Below, piece by piece: positions 23,776 through 35,391 of a stretch of 64,000 bases of DNA. The notes beneath the pieces were generated by a model, which saw only the letters and a list, made by a program, of their open reading frames with translations, did not search any database and had not been told where the DNA came from. Numbering within the stretch: the first letter of the stretch is position 1; each line of letters opens with the position of its first letter. Both the position numbers and the translations under genes were made by a program. Source of the DNA: Climacium dendroides (lineage: Eukaryota > Streptophyta > Bryopsida > Hypnales > Climaciaceae); the NCBI GenBank assembly GCA_950106755.1, contig OX467090.1, positions 9,733,489-9,797,488 on the forward strand, written 5' to 3'.

Positions 23776-26700
23776 ATGGTGAAGGATACTGCGTATTATG
23801 ATGTTCTTGGAGTTAAGGCAGATGCTACCCCTGCAGACATAAAGAAGGCTTACTATGTTCAGGTTGTATTTTCTGGGCCAGTGTTTGTTTTATTTTGGTC
23901 GTGAAAGCGTTTGTCATGGTAGAGTGAGTGATTCTCCATGCAGAGGATGAGTGAATGAGATTCAGTAGATTTCAGTGAATTCTAGACGATTTGCACTGTT
24001 TTCACCATTATTTTCCTAGCACAGAAAGTGAAGAGTTAGCCAGGTGACAAGCTCTTGTGTATTCTAGATGCAAAATTTATGCTCTCCCATTCTTTATCTT
24101 AATGTCTGGTGAATTAGGTTTTAGCAAGTTTGTTGAAATCACTGTGTCGAGGACTTTGAAGAAGCCATACCCTCTGACGTCTCTCCCCTTGATTCTCCAA
24201 TTTTTCTAATTCCATGCTCAGCTCATAGTGACTACCCCTGATGTCTTCTGAATTTGCTTGGGCTTCAAGTAGCTTGTTGAAAGCTGAAATTGGACACCAA
24301 GTCCTCCACTCTGCGAGATGGGGAAATAGGGAATGAGGAGCCCATAACAGTAACTCCTTCTTTTTATAGTTCTGTAAGCTACTGTGATGAAATGGTTTGC
24401 TCCTGTATTCATGTGAAATGTTGGAAGATTAAACTTAACCGGCTCTCTGGGTGTTCTTTTGCAACTGTTGTGCAGGCGAGGAAAGTGCATCCCGATAAGA
24501 ACCCAAATAATCCTGAAGCTGCCAAGGAGTTTCAGGTAATGAATATATTGCTGGAGTTGAACACAAAATTTCTAGCAAGTTTCTACATGTTGAGAATGGC
24601 CTGTCTGTGTCCCTCAAATGTAATACGCTTGTCCAGTATTGGTGCTAAGTTGTATAAATCATATGCTAAAGTCGGTGACTCTTGCAGGCATTGGGTGAAG
24701 CTTATCAGGTGCTAAGTGATCCCCAGCAAAGGGAGAGCTATGACAAACTTGGAAAGCAAGGATTATCCCCGTACGTGTTTGTTCCTATTTCTTTCTTGGA
24801 ATCATACCTTTTTAAAGTATTTTTTTACTCTGTTATATTAACATCCTCTCTTAAGGCTGAGTATTGCTGAAAATTCTCATGCACTGGGCTCTTACTTTTT
24901 GCACATCAGGGAATCGATGGTTGACCCAGCAGCCGTCTTTGGAATGATGTTTGGTAGCGAGGCTTTTCAAGATTACATTGGTCAGGTATGAAGATTTCCT
25001 AACGACTGGTAGTCTGTGATTGTTACTTCTTCTGGAAGTCACTTCAGATGTTTAATTATGGTCAAAGCAATATAGATGTCTTCATGGAGCGAAATCCCGA
25101 TTTACCAAATAAATTCATGATTAATTTACTTGGCTGATAATGGAGTTATTCCATTCGCAGTTGGAATAGTTGGTGAAATTCTGTACGTCTGGTGTTCATT
25201 TCATTGTTTAACTTGGTGTGAGGCATTCCCACTAATTCGATTTATTTGGTGGTTATATCAGCTGGCATTGGCGTCCATGGCGGGGATGGATTCTGAGCAA
25301 AGTATCGACATTAACCAAGTTTCGAGCAAGTTTAAGGTGACTTTTTTAGTCCCCTGTGAACTTCTCAGTACACAGATTCATCCGTTAGTGCGTGTGACAC
25401 TAATTTATAAGAGCCACACTATTTTAAATTATTGCATACTGAAATATTACCCTATTGCTCTAATTTCCACTAACTATTTTTCGGGAGTGATGTTAAAATT
25501 TGTAGCTGACACTGATTTGTAGGCGCCCTCACTGATAGAATAAATCACTGTAGTTATATATCTTTACTTAGATAGTTACTCACCGTAACTTGAAATCATT
25601 TAGCAAACCATATACATGACGAAGACTGTTTCCTCGAATGCTATAAGATTTCAATTCAAGTGAGAAGTTTGTGAACTTTTAAGAGTATTTTGAAACCTGG
25701 GCAAGGCAGGTAGTGGAGAAGTCCGATTGACACGACTCACGCTATATTTAAGATATAGTGACCTTGTTTAAAGCTCTACCATCGGGAGTTGATCTACCCG
25801 GATGATCTTTTAAAACTTGTTTTTCTATGATGTGAATCACTCCGAGCATCCTTTAAATCTTCCATGTTTCACATGTGAACAGGACGTTCAAAAGCAAAGA
25901 GAGACCAAACTTGCCGAGAAATTACTGGTGCACATTCAGCCTTTTATGGAAGGAGACGAAGCTAAGTATAGACAGTGGGCCAAAAATGAAAGAGAGAGCC
26001 TGAAGGATTCTTGTAAGTCTTCAACTGTTATCTCCTTCAGTAGGAGCCAACTGCCTGCTGTTTTGTATTCCGCTTGAAATTCTGTCATTTTGATATTATT
26101 TTCAAAGACCGGCAATCGGCTTGATGCATGTAGAGGAGGATTTTATTCTGCAATGCAACGTCCTCTTCCATTACTCACAGTTGTCGTTTTTGGCATGTTG
26201 GAACTAGCTTTTGGAGAAGTGATGTTGCAGACCATTGGGTACGTCTATCGAAGGCAAGCTGCCAAGGAGCTCGGCAAGAAGTCACACTTCCTTGGGGTGC
26301 CGTATGTGACAGAATGGATGCGTGGCAAGAGTCATCAAATCAAATCACAAGTTACAGCCATTGCAGGTATGTAGCTTTGTGATTTGGATGCTATTTCCAG
26401 GCTTGTAGCAGTTTGTTTTGTTTCTTGAAAACTGTCTCATTCCGAGATTATATGGTTAATAATCTAATGGAGCAGCATGGTTTGGGTTCACTTATGTTCG
26501 AGAGCTGAAGAAGACTGAGATTGCTTGGTGGCATTGGCAGGTGCAATGCAACTAATGCAGATGCAAGAGCAGCTGAAAAAGCAGATGCAGGAGGGAGACC
26601 AGGGGGAGCAAACCATGGAAGCGTATATAGAGAGCAAGCAGAAGATGATGTTGGACAATTTGTGGAAGCTCAATGTTGCTGATATCGAGATGACTCTCTC

Positions 26701-28008
26701 GCATGTTTGCCGAATGGTACCTCTTTAAACATTTTCCATTTTGTGAAGTGATAGACGTGATCAATACGAATACTTCATCCAACACACCATAAACTGTTTT
26801 CCAAGGGGTTCTCACCATACTCCCGACAGCGCTGACGAAGTCAGCCTGTTTTTCATCTGCGTTCCTTTGTCATTTTTCATAGATGATTTATGTGAGCATG
26901 CACAATTTTCTTTTGCGAGAAGATGAATGAGAAATCCTGAGTGTGGCTGGATTTTTTTCTCTGTAGGTTCTGCGTGATGCAAATGTTGATCCGAAAACAC
27001 TGCGGCAACGTGCAGAAGCACTCAGAATATTGGGCCAAACCTTCCAGGTGAATGTTCGGTCAAAGCATCCATTGTGTTGATTATTGAAATTTTGGGGTTA
27101 AAGTGAAGAAATAGAAATGCTCTCGAATCTTCGTATGCTCAAATATTTGGGTAGGCTTTTTTTTTTCCCCATTTCATATTTTGGATTTTTGTTTGATGTG
27201 CAGGGTACGGCAGCAGCGAAGGGTGTTGGTGTCACCACGGAGAATCCAGATTCCCCCAATGTACATCACGACCCCAATGTACATCAGGACCCCTATGTAC
27301 ATCATGGTCCCAATGTACATCATGACCCCAATGTACATCATGGTCCCAATGTACATCATGAGGAAAATTTGCCAAAATCTGGACCAGAGCATTTTGAGGT
27401 TCGCATGTTTCTTCCTTTCATGAGAATCCTGCTTTCACTCCTCTCATCTCACCTCAAGATCATGATCGAGATGTATATACTGTTTTCTATTGACTTAATT
27501 TGCAATTCTTGTGATGAGTATCTTGTGATTTAACCCTTAACCCGTAAAGGACCAGTTCTATTGCCTTACAGTCAAACATCATTTCTAAGCCTTTTTACTT
27601 GTATTAAAGTTTCAATCTTATAGTCAAATCTATTATGATCTTAGTTTCATTATCACTTCCAAATTATATAATAATGGATGACATCAAGTTAAAGTTAAAA
27701 TTCTGTTTCAAAAGGAAGAGTAAATTCAAAGCATCAGGATTTGATGATGAACGCAAAATTCATGATGACTAAATTGATGCAGAACCTTTAAAAAATTGTC
27801 TTTACTTTGATAATGCCTTTTATGTTCACAAAGAAATTTTGAAGAAAAGTAGAAACTTGAAGGTGAAACTGGGTTAACTGGGAGAAAATGTGAGTCCTTG
27901 AGGGTCTAATTTATTTGCAATCTTGTCATTTTGCAGCACAGCGCTTCCTCGAATCAATTTGGGGTGCCAACGCGACCTCCAGGAGCTACATCCTCCAAGA
28001 AATTTTGA
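23776..28008 (+). CDS. DnaJ-X domain co-chaperone (DNAJ10-like), 397 aa, eleven exons
   Basis: This is a J-domain co-chaperone that would stimulate an Hsp70. Exons are 23776-23862, 24476-24535, 24688-24770, 24910-24985, 25262-25336, 25883-26012, 26208-26366, 26541-26716, 26967-27047, 27204-27398 and 27937-28008. All introns are GT-AG and in phase, totalling 1194 nt. The J domain starts at residue 1 ([12 protein letters not shown]), and the HPD triad at 34-36 is intact. Next comes the plant signature [15 protein letters not shown] at ~80-94. The DnaJ-X region (~128-309) contains [24 protein letters not shown] and [13 protein letters not shown]. Arabidopsis relatives (At1g76700/ATJ10 group, from memory) are close to this length. 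There is no zinc finger or signal peptide, so it is a cytosol/nucleus type J protein. Unusual: exon 10 encodes six PNVHHD-like hexapeptides just before the C-terminus. Confidence 0.93.
27258..27359 (+). repeat. In-frame 18-bp minisatellite in DnaJ exon 10
   Basis: Six tandem 18-base units of the type AATGTACATCATGACCCC encode [12 protein letters not shown] hexapeptides (residues ~328-361). The unit length is a multiple of three, so copy-number changes keep the frame. One unit has Tyr for Asn and one has Gln for His. Confidence 0.9.
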
Positions 28009-28898
28009 ATGGAGGAGCGTGTATGAATGTTTGGGTAAATTTGCAAGTTCATTATTGGAGGTTTTCGAATAAAGTTCGTAGCAGCTTTGTTTTTGACATA
28101 TCGGTAGACTTTATTTGTAGCATAACGAGAGTATCACAGGGTAGGCCATTGTTTTTCACACCTTCTCTTCAGTTTGGATGAGATATGAAATAAAATAGGA
28201 TGTGCAGCTTGTCAAGTATGACTATTTCCAAAATTGCGTCATTTTCTACTGGTTTCCTCATTCACTATCTATTAGTGAGTGGGAGGTGAGGTGGAATAAT
28301 AATGCTTTAAGTGCTTTGAAGTGGTATGGAATTGGTGGGTCATTTTGTCTCTAGTGTTTTTCTATCTATAGACTAAAATAGAACAATTACTATTGGATGT
28401 GAAGGTCTTATTCGGCACTGGAGTGTTGAAATCTGAGTTTCCACATCCGATTCTCAAGGGTCCATGTCGTCTTTGATCATTTTTTCAAAAATGACTTAAT
28501 TTTTGTTGAATCCACCCATTTTTGCTAGTTAGGTTGGTATGTTTCTGATCAAATGTGGTTTAGGTGATAGCTCAAAGTAGGAGTGGCAGAAATGTTTAGG
28601 AGGTGTACATTGAAAGCATACAATGATCACATTTGAGTCATTGATTTGCAAGTGCTTGTACTAAATATAGTAAGATCATCACTTCAATAAAATCATAGCA
28701 AATAATTACAATTCCTCTAGATCATTCATTTATATAAAACATTCCTTCTTGATGTATTTCCTTTGTGTTGAAATAAGTATTCCATCTTGTATGTGTTTGT
28801 CTCAAAATTAAGTGTTTGACATGTATTATTTAGCCTTGCTTAGTCTCACAAGTAGATTGAACAATGTATGCATTATAATGGAGGGAAGTAAGGTATGT

Positions 28899-29000
28899 AC
28901 ACCTAAATGTGACACCTTGTTCCTGAACATTTAAAATAGACTTGCATGAACACCTAAATGTGACACCTTGTTCCTGAACATTTAAAATTGACTTACATGA
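28899..29000. repeat. 51-bp tandem duplication
   Basis: Two units beginning ACACCTAAATGTGACACC differ at only a couple of positions and are directly adjacent. A third partial start (ACACCTT) follows. Confidence 0.85.
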
Positions 29001-29239
29001 ACACCTTGATTCAAAATCACCACAAATTTTCAAGGTTAACCAATGAGAAGTGGCAAAGCATTTTTCAAAACTAGTGAGAATTGAGACATTTTGTTTTTCA
29101 AGGATGTTTGTTCAAGGTGTTTTGTAAGTTATAGAATATCCATTGTTCTCTAACTTTGAAAATTTCTAAAATATTACATCACTGTCAGAAATTACAAAAC
29201 CACTTGGGTGGCATTTTCCTTGAGTTTGCCAGTAATCAC

Positions 29240-29286
29240 GTCAAATTTTGTCAGATTTTGTCAAATTTTTGTCAAATTTTTGTCAT
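29240..29286. repeat. Short tandem array of GTCAAATTTT units
   Basis: Four units of 10-11 bases (GTCAAATTTT, GTCAGATTTT, and two GTCAAATTTTT) are followed by a truncated fifth. No gene overlaps it. Confidence 0.8.
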
Positions 29287-30123
29287 TCGACCACTGAGAC
29301 AGTGGTCAATAAGATTCGACCCCTGCGATATACTGTAATGGTCATATTTTTGTGCTCAGTGTAGAGCGTGCTACTGGTTTGGAAGGAGATTCACTAAATT
29401 TTCCGAGAGTAATCCAGTCTTTATAAAAGGATTAGAAAAGGATCGATTCCGAAAAGTGGGTATTAGCCCAGGCATCTCTAAAGCTTAAATATCATCAAGT
29501 TGGGCGTATGATACACCGCAACGAAAGCTCTTGCCCATGTGGAGCTGAACCGCAAATTGCAAACTTCGGTACCAGCCAGGATCGCAAAATAATGGTGACA
29601 TCCTACAACGAATCCAAGTCAATTACAAACTCGGTCAAGCGTTCCATCAGTAGAAACTCCGTGAAACATGAGCACCTTCATAAAATCATGCGACCAATTT
29701 TTTTTCTTTCATTGATGGCACACTTACACGTAAAAGTTGGCGAAAGAATTGCCGACTTTGCCGGCACATGGAATAATGGCCGCAGAAACCTGCAGGTACA
29801 AAATGCACACAGATCTGAAATGCACACAGAAATCAATTATCATGTTCGCTAACGCAAAACATCGCGTACAGGACACATCGAACGGCATCCTCGAGAATCT
29901 CAGGTCAGCATCCTGTCGGTTCCCAATCCAGCACAGGTGCAACACTGAGATAGTGTAACCAATTCAGCTCAACTCTAGAATATGTCACATTCTGATTGAC
30001 GACATTATTGGATTCCAATGCGATTCCCCATACAATTTTGGTCTTCGTATCACACAAATCAAAGTATCATAAATCCTAATTCACCCTAATTCCAAACTCC
30101 ACCCCTTTTAAAACTTCGTTCCG

Positions 30124-31504
30124 TTACGAGGGAGCAATCGAAGCTTTCAGAACCTCCACCACATACTCCAACGTTGCATTCCCTGGAATTTCGACTCCCG
30201 TGGGAAACGTCGTCCCCGTCTCCCCAAATGCCTGCGCCGCTGGAACCGTGAATCGCCTCTTTCCACCGACTCGAGTGGAGCTCACCACGTACTCCACACC
30301 ATCACACATCCCGCCGGTGTAAGGTCGGGCGCCGAAGATGAAAGCCACCGGTCGTTTGCCTGGGGCAGTTGTGTCAATGAAAACGTCTCCCGTGGCTGCC
30401 ACTCGTCCTGTGAGGTTGATCACCACCAAGTCGCCACGTTGGGGAAGAGAGCCTCCTCCTTTTCGAAGCTCTGTGTAGCGAATTCCGTTAGGGAGAGTCA
30501 CTTCTTTTGAGCCTTCCACGTCTCTGCACAAGGTTCAGATGTTAGTGATAAATCAAGACTTTGTGATACCAGTTCAGCTTGGAGTAAGCTTTGAAGCTGC
30601 CGATTTTCAGCTAGGTTCGTCTAACTCAAGTCGCTGTACAAGGTTCAGGTATCAGTGATAAATCAAGACTCTGTGATACCGATTGAGCTTAAAGTACGCT
30701 TTGAAGCTGCCGATTTTCAGCTAAAGTTCGTCTAGCTCGGGTAACTGCCTTTCAGAATGCTTGTTCCGTATCTCGTTAAAATTCAAACCCCAAATCCTAA
30801 ATAAAGCTTTCAGTGCCTGGAGAAGGTGAATTCCAGACAACATCGACCTGAAGTAACTTGGTTAGGGTATGTTCAAATGCCTCCCATAGCATCCCGGAAA
30901 ACGCACTAATGGAGTAGCTGCAGCCTAGAATTTGACATTCGAATACTGTGAACTAAGAGAACGCAAAGAAGTTGTCAAGATAGTAATTCCGAAATTAGGT
31001 CGGAGGAAATTGGCAACTACAGTAGTGGTAGAAAAACTTCCAAAGCGCACACCTGGTCCCTTGCTCCTCGCGAAACACTTCCGTCCGCGTCTTGATCTGC
31101 TCCGACACCACTCCGAACGCGAGCACTCCCACCCACGCCAACCCTGCCCCGAGTCCGAACCGTCGCGTCAAGTTGGACGAGATCCAGTCGGTGGAATCCG
31201 CAGTGCGAGGGGCTTCCACTCTCTTCCGCGGTCTGGCATCTGGAATACTACTCTCATCTGTAGTAGTCCTCTCGTCAACACCCCCTGTCTCCCGCACAGT
31301 GGTGCGCTCGCTCACATTCCCGGCACCACTCGTGGACGCCTCGCCATCCTCCGACGCCGCTGCGCAACGACAAAGGCGCCGCATGTGCGTGGAGCCACCG
31401 CGGACTGATAAATCCGGGGAAACACGGGCAGAGGAGACGATAGACAAATGCCGTTTCTGGAAGACAGCGAACGCGAGAGGCGCGGAGGACACGGCCATCG
31501 CCAT
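30124..31504 (-). CDS. Plastid FKBP-type peptidyl-prolyl isomerase, FKBP17-2-like, 283 aa
   Basis: Exons are 31504-31053 and 30523-30124 (minus), joined in phase by GT-AG to 852 nt. Residues 1-~48 form a Ser/Ala/Arg-rich plastid transit peptide. Residues 114-134 are RR followed by a hydrophobic stretch (FGLGAGLAWVGVLAFG), which looks like a twin-arginine lumenal targeting or anchor segment. VVSEQIKTR and the block EVTLPNGIRY are typical of the plant FKBP17 group. The FKBP fold spans ~178-278 (GDLVVINLTGRV, VGGKRRFTVP, PGNATLEYVVEVL). The Trp that floors the FK506 pocket in canonical FKBPs is missing: CDGVEYVVSS stands where GW would be, so isomerase activity may be weak or absent. The likely place is the thylakoid lumen, in assembly or folding of photosynthetic proteins. 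Confidence 0.92.
30524..30743. repeat. 110-bp tandem duplication in the FKBP intron, copying the 3' splice site
   Basis: Units 30524-30633 and 30634-30743 are about 90 percent alike (shared: GTGATAAATCAAGACT, GAAGCTGCCGATTTTCAGCT). On the minus strand the unit next to exon 2 ends in the real acceptor GTGCAG. The upstream copy ends in GTACAG, a second potential acceptor 110 bases earlier. Confidence 0.88.
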
Positions 31505-31513
31505 AGCTCACAA

Positions 31514-31745
31514 TTCTATCAATCCTTCGCCGTACCAAATCCTTAACGGTATCAATCCTTCACTTCCCTTGACCTTCCCTGTTTCAATCCTAAACAGTCT
31601 CAGTCCTAAATTGTTTCAATCCTTACCTGTGTCAATTCTTCACTCAATCAATCCTTCAATGTGCTAATCCTCCCCTGTTTCAATCCTTCACAGTTTCAAT
31701 CCTAAACTGCTTGAATCCTTCATTGTGTCAACTCTTCTCTCGGAT
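31514..31745. repeat. Degenerate CAATCCTT-type short repeats upstream of the FKBP gene
   Basis: At least ten irregular units containing (T)CAATCCT(T/A) followed by CAC or AAAC and a GT/TT spacer occur directly upstream of the minus-strand start codon. Spacing is about 16-22 bases. On the gene's own strand the word is AAGGATTGA. The array covers the expected leader/core promoter position. Confidence 0.75.
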
Positions 31746-34090
31746 TTCCCAGCACAAATGACCAAAAGAATGGATTGAACCGATCGTTGAGCATTACGGA
31801 TTTGCATCGCGAGCATTGTTGCCGCGATTGGGCGCTTTTGTTCTGTCAGGGTTGCATTCCGATGCTCCTCACAGGTCTATTCCAGCATCTGTTGACACTT
31901 GTTGAAAGACGGATATGTCGGGGCTTTTCAGTCTCTGCTTGACGGCTGTGATCGATGCTCGCATTCGGGATCCTTATCCTATTGCAATAACGAATCCAGT
32001 TGCAATGGGGAGGTTGCGATTACCAGCACCTTCAAGCACATGCTGGTCGCAGCAGCTGAAGGTGTCGTGTTGACGACATCGCCATCCAGTTTGGGCAAGT
32101 TTAGAAAAATCGGAAGAGACGATCAGAATTGGCAGGCTGGAGCTCATTCAGTCTGGACTCAAGAGGCAGAAACTCCCAATTTTTCATCGAGGCGGATGAA
32201 TGTAAAAAAAGTTGGAGTATTGTATGTGAGGGTCAGATTCGGCATAAATTAAGTCATTTTTAAAAAAAAAATTCTACATGTCATTGTGGAATACATCAAG
32301 GTAGATAAATGTAAAAAAGATGGAGTATTATTGTATGTAAGGGTCAAATTTGGAATAAATTAGGTTGTTTTTGTAAAAAGAAAGTGCTACATGTTGTCGT
32401 GGAATAGGTGATGTGGACCTTTCAAATTTTGTCGTGGGAATTTTGTTTCTGGGCATTTCTTTGTTGAATCTAGACCCTCACATATCTTATTTTGTAGTTG
32501 CTTGATCTTGCATTTCATTGTCTTTCTTAGCAAGTTTGGTGTGTCCCTAATTTTGAATATAAAGTCAAGTGTATGAAGTCAAGCAGTCTCTTTTAAGATT
32601 CACATTATTTATATGGGTTGATTATATATGAGGACTCTAATACATTTTGTTATGAATCAATAAATATTGCATACAATAACTATAAAGATTTTATTAGTAG
32701 TTTTCCTAATATTACAAGTATTTTTGTATTCCAAGTTGACACCTTTCATATTTTACATTTTGAAATGAATATTATAGGTTTAACTTGAATTTGTCACTAA
32801 TTAATGTAGTTTACTATATAAATAAAATGTTATTTAGAAAATCCAATAATAATTAATATAAAATATATGAACTATAAAAATCTTGGTATTTTGAAATCCT
32901 CTAGAAGGTGGGATGAAGACTCATAAATTTGTGTTTTTCTTTTTAATAAAGTAGTATAACCTATAACCAAACAATTATTATTGTATATTGTAGAGCTTTC
33001 ATTATTTAATTACATATAGAAGAATTACAAATGAAAATACGTAAAGTCCAACAACAACATTCAAGTTCAATATACAAAAAGTTATTAGATGTCAAAGTAA
33101 TTGAATCCGTTAGATATCTTGCCTAATCTCAAGGTTTACTTCTTGACTTTTAAACAATAATCATCTATTTATTATGTGAATCTTAAAAAAAAACTCGTCA
33201 ACACTTGAAAGCTATGCTTTGAGTATCTTTAATGGTTTATCAAAAATTCATTCAAGCAATACACTATGTTCAAGATTTGGAAAGTAAATCACCTATACTA
33301 CTTGCTATTTTAACTTCCAACCAATAGTAAGTATCCTAATGTACAACAATAAGATCAGTCTCATCATTGATGTTGTCAATGTAATATTTTGAAGCTACAT
33401 GTTAGCAATTATAGGAATTGCAAAACAAAAACAAAAATGTATTTTTTGCCATACCAAAGGTAATATTTTGGTTGGACTATGTATTTATTGCTTTTTTTTC
33501 TTTTCCAAACTATCAAAGGAGATTTAACTAATATAAAAAATGCTATTATAAAGAACTAAGATTATTGTGTAGTTTTTCTTTAGTCTTGTTGACTTTGGTA
33601 TAGGGATCTTGAACAAATGGACTCTTTAGTAACAACCCAATTGGATTGGAATTCTTCTATATATTATACAATAAGATAACCAATCCTATTGTCTTTACAA
33701 TTTCTAATTTGATTTCCTAAATGTATAAGAGAAGATCAATTTTTCATTCAAGCATGTACAATTAGCAATTAAGATAGTAGAAAATAGTTTTGTATTTTTC
33801 CAAAGGAGTATAATTTTTGTAAATTTTGAGAATACATAACTCCAAAATGTTTAAATATCATTCAACTCCCCTTAGGTGAAAAAACAAAGAGGTGATAATA
33901 GTCCTCAAAATTTCAATGTCCAAATTGTAGTTGCCATGGCATGAGTCCATTATGTCCACTTCCTTCAACAAAAAATTGCTATTGAATTTTCATTATTTCT
34001 AAAACAAACACTACAAAGCTCGGTATTTTCCATTTATTTTTGGAGTTGGCCAACGAAACTCCGACCCCGACGGACGAAGTATTGCAGACG
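31746..34090. other. Intergenic between divergent FKBP and eS7 genes
   Basis: 31746-32260 is less AT-rich and open on the + strand for 117 codons (31899-32252) without a recognisable domain, so I do not call it a gene. A 109-bp tandem duplication sits at 32195-32412. From 32420 to about 34000 the DNA is extremely AT-rich and empty. Confidence 0.45.
32195..32412. repeat. 109-bp tandem duplication
   Basis: Both units begin GAT(G/A)AATGTAAAAAA and contain GGAGTATT, AGGGTCA(G/A)ATT and a final GTGGAATA. Divergence is perhaps 15-20 percent, so the event is not recent. Confidence 0.75.
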
Positions 34091-34099
34091 AAACCCTAA
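34091..34099 (+). promoter_or_regulatory. Telo-box in the eS7 promoter
   Basis: AAACCCTAA lies about 200 bp upstream of the eS7 start codon. Telo-boxes are a known feature of plant ribosomal protein gene promoters, often close to the transcription start. The leader that follows has several pyrimidine-rich tracts, as expected for translation-machinery mRNAs. Confidence 0.7.
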
Positions 34100-34296
34100 C
34101 TCCGAGACGGACGCGACCGTAACCGCGAGTCAGCGGCGGGGTGTTGTTCCTTTCTCCGTCATGCTCATCGTCGAAACAAAGCCACCCTAGCGCCTCCATA
34201 GAAACCTCTCTTTCACTCGCGCCCCTTGCTCTCCCGGCAGTGGCTCCGGTGCACACATTAAATCCTCCCCTGAGGCTCCAACCCTTTGCAGCCACC

Positions 34297-35391
34297 ATGT
34301 CCTTCACCGCGCGCAGGAAGATCCAGAAGGAGAAAGGGCAGGAGCCCGATGAGTTCGAGGAGTCCGTCGCCCAGGCGTTCTTCGACCTGGAGTCTACCAA
34401 CACGGAGCTCAAGAGTGAGCTCCGGGACCTCTTCATCAACTCCGCCAAGGAAGTTGACGTCTCCGGCAACCGCAAGGCCGTCATCATCCATGTGCCGTAC
34501 CGCCTGCGAAAGGCCTTCCAGAAAATCCACGCGCGCCTCGTCAGGGAGCTCGAGAAGAAGTTCAGCGGCAAGGTGTGTGTGTGTTTGTTGGTCCTAGGTT
34601 TCTTCTCTTTTGTGTGATTGATTTCGATGTTTGCGTTGTAGTGCTGTTCCTGTGCAATGGTGTTCTATGTTGTTGAAGCAATCTCAGTGACCTAGGGCTC
34701 GACCTAATTAGGGTTTCTGCCGCCATTTTCTCTTCAGCTATCAGTAATTTCAAGTCTTTGAGTGAGTTTAGGGTGTGGTAATTATAGTATTGGTCTTGTG
34801 TTTGTCGTACCTTGCTTTGGCTCTTGTTTGCATTGAATTTCGTAGTTTTGGATTGCTTAGGATTGACATCTGATTATGTAGAGGAAGGGCAATTAGGGTA
34901 TAGGGCTCCGAAGTTTGATGACTGAATAAGAGGTGATGAGATTGCATTTTCCAAGGATTAGGTTTTTATGTTCGGTATGGAGCTTTAGGAGTTTTGTGTT
35001 GGATCGTCCTATCATGTGCCCAATGCAGATTTAGGGCTTTCAGAATGATCCTGATTTTGCATTCGTTTTGCTTTTGTAGGATGTTGTTGTTATCTCCACC
35101 AGGCGCATCATGAGACCCCCGAAGAAGGGCTCAGCAGTTAACAGGCCGAGGAGCAGGACTTTGACCTCAGTCCACGAGGCTATCCTCGAGGACTTGGTCT
35201 ACCCCTCAGAGATTGTAGGCAAGAGGGTGCGCTATCGTTTGGATGGGTCTCGCATCATGCGTGTTTATTTGGACCCTAAGGAACGTAACAGCACGGAATA
35301 CAAGTTGGAGACTTATGCGGGAGTATATAAGAAGCTGACTGGAAAGGAAGTCACTTTTGAGTATCCAATTCAGGAGGCTGTAGCTGCCTAA
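34297..35391 (+). CDS. RPS7: 40S ribosomal protein eS7 (S7), 195 aa, two exons
   Basis: A structural protein of the small cytosolic ribosomal subunit. Exons 34297-34572 and 35080-35391 join in phase (588 nt). The protein starts [20 protein letters not shown] and carries the conserved eS7 blocks [85 protein letters not shown] and [15 protein letters not shown]. Length is normal for plants (about 190). The start is chosen for its GCCACCATG context and family alignment. The frame is open further upstream, but that part does not fit the family. The first intron begins GTGTGTGTGT and holds an AATTAGGGTTT word. Confidence 0.97.

Larger units (their letters stand above)
28009..30123. other. Intergenic between convergent DnaJ and FKBP genes
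   Basis: No gene is seen. It contains the DnaJ 3' flank, a 51-bp tandem duplication at 28899-29000 and a short GTCAAATTTT array at 29240-29286. A 115-codon + strand frame at 29508-29852 and overlapping frames on the other strand lack any domain. TTAACCCTTAACCCG at ~27534, inside the last DnaJ intron, resembles a family A border. Confidence 0.45.

Noticed and set aside
29508..29852. 115-codon + strand frame upstream of the FKBP 3' end
   Set aside because: No recognisable motif; overlapping frames exist on the other strand; composition like surrounding intergenic DNA.
31899..32252. 117-codon + strand frame between FKBP and eS7
   Set aside because: Its end runs into a non-coding tandem duplication and no domain is seen.
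34141..34296. Upstream in-frame extension of eS7 starting at 34141
   Set aside because: The extra 52 residues do not belong to eS7 proteins, and the downstream ATG has a strong context and fits the family start.
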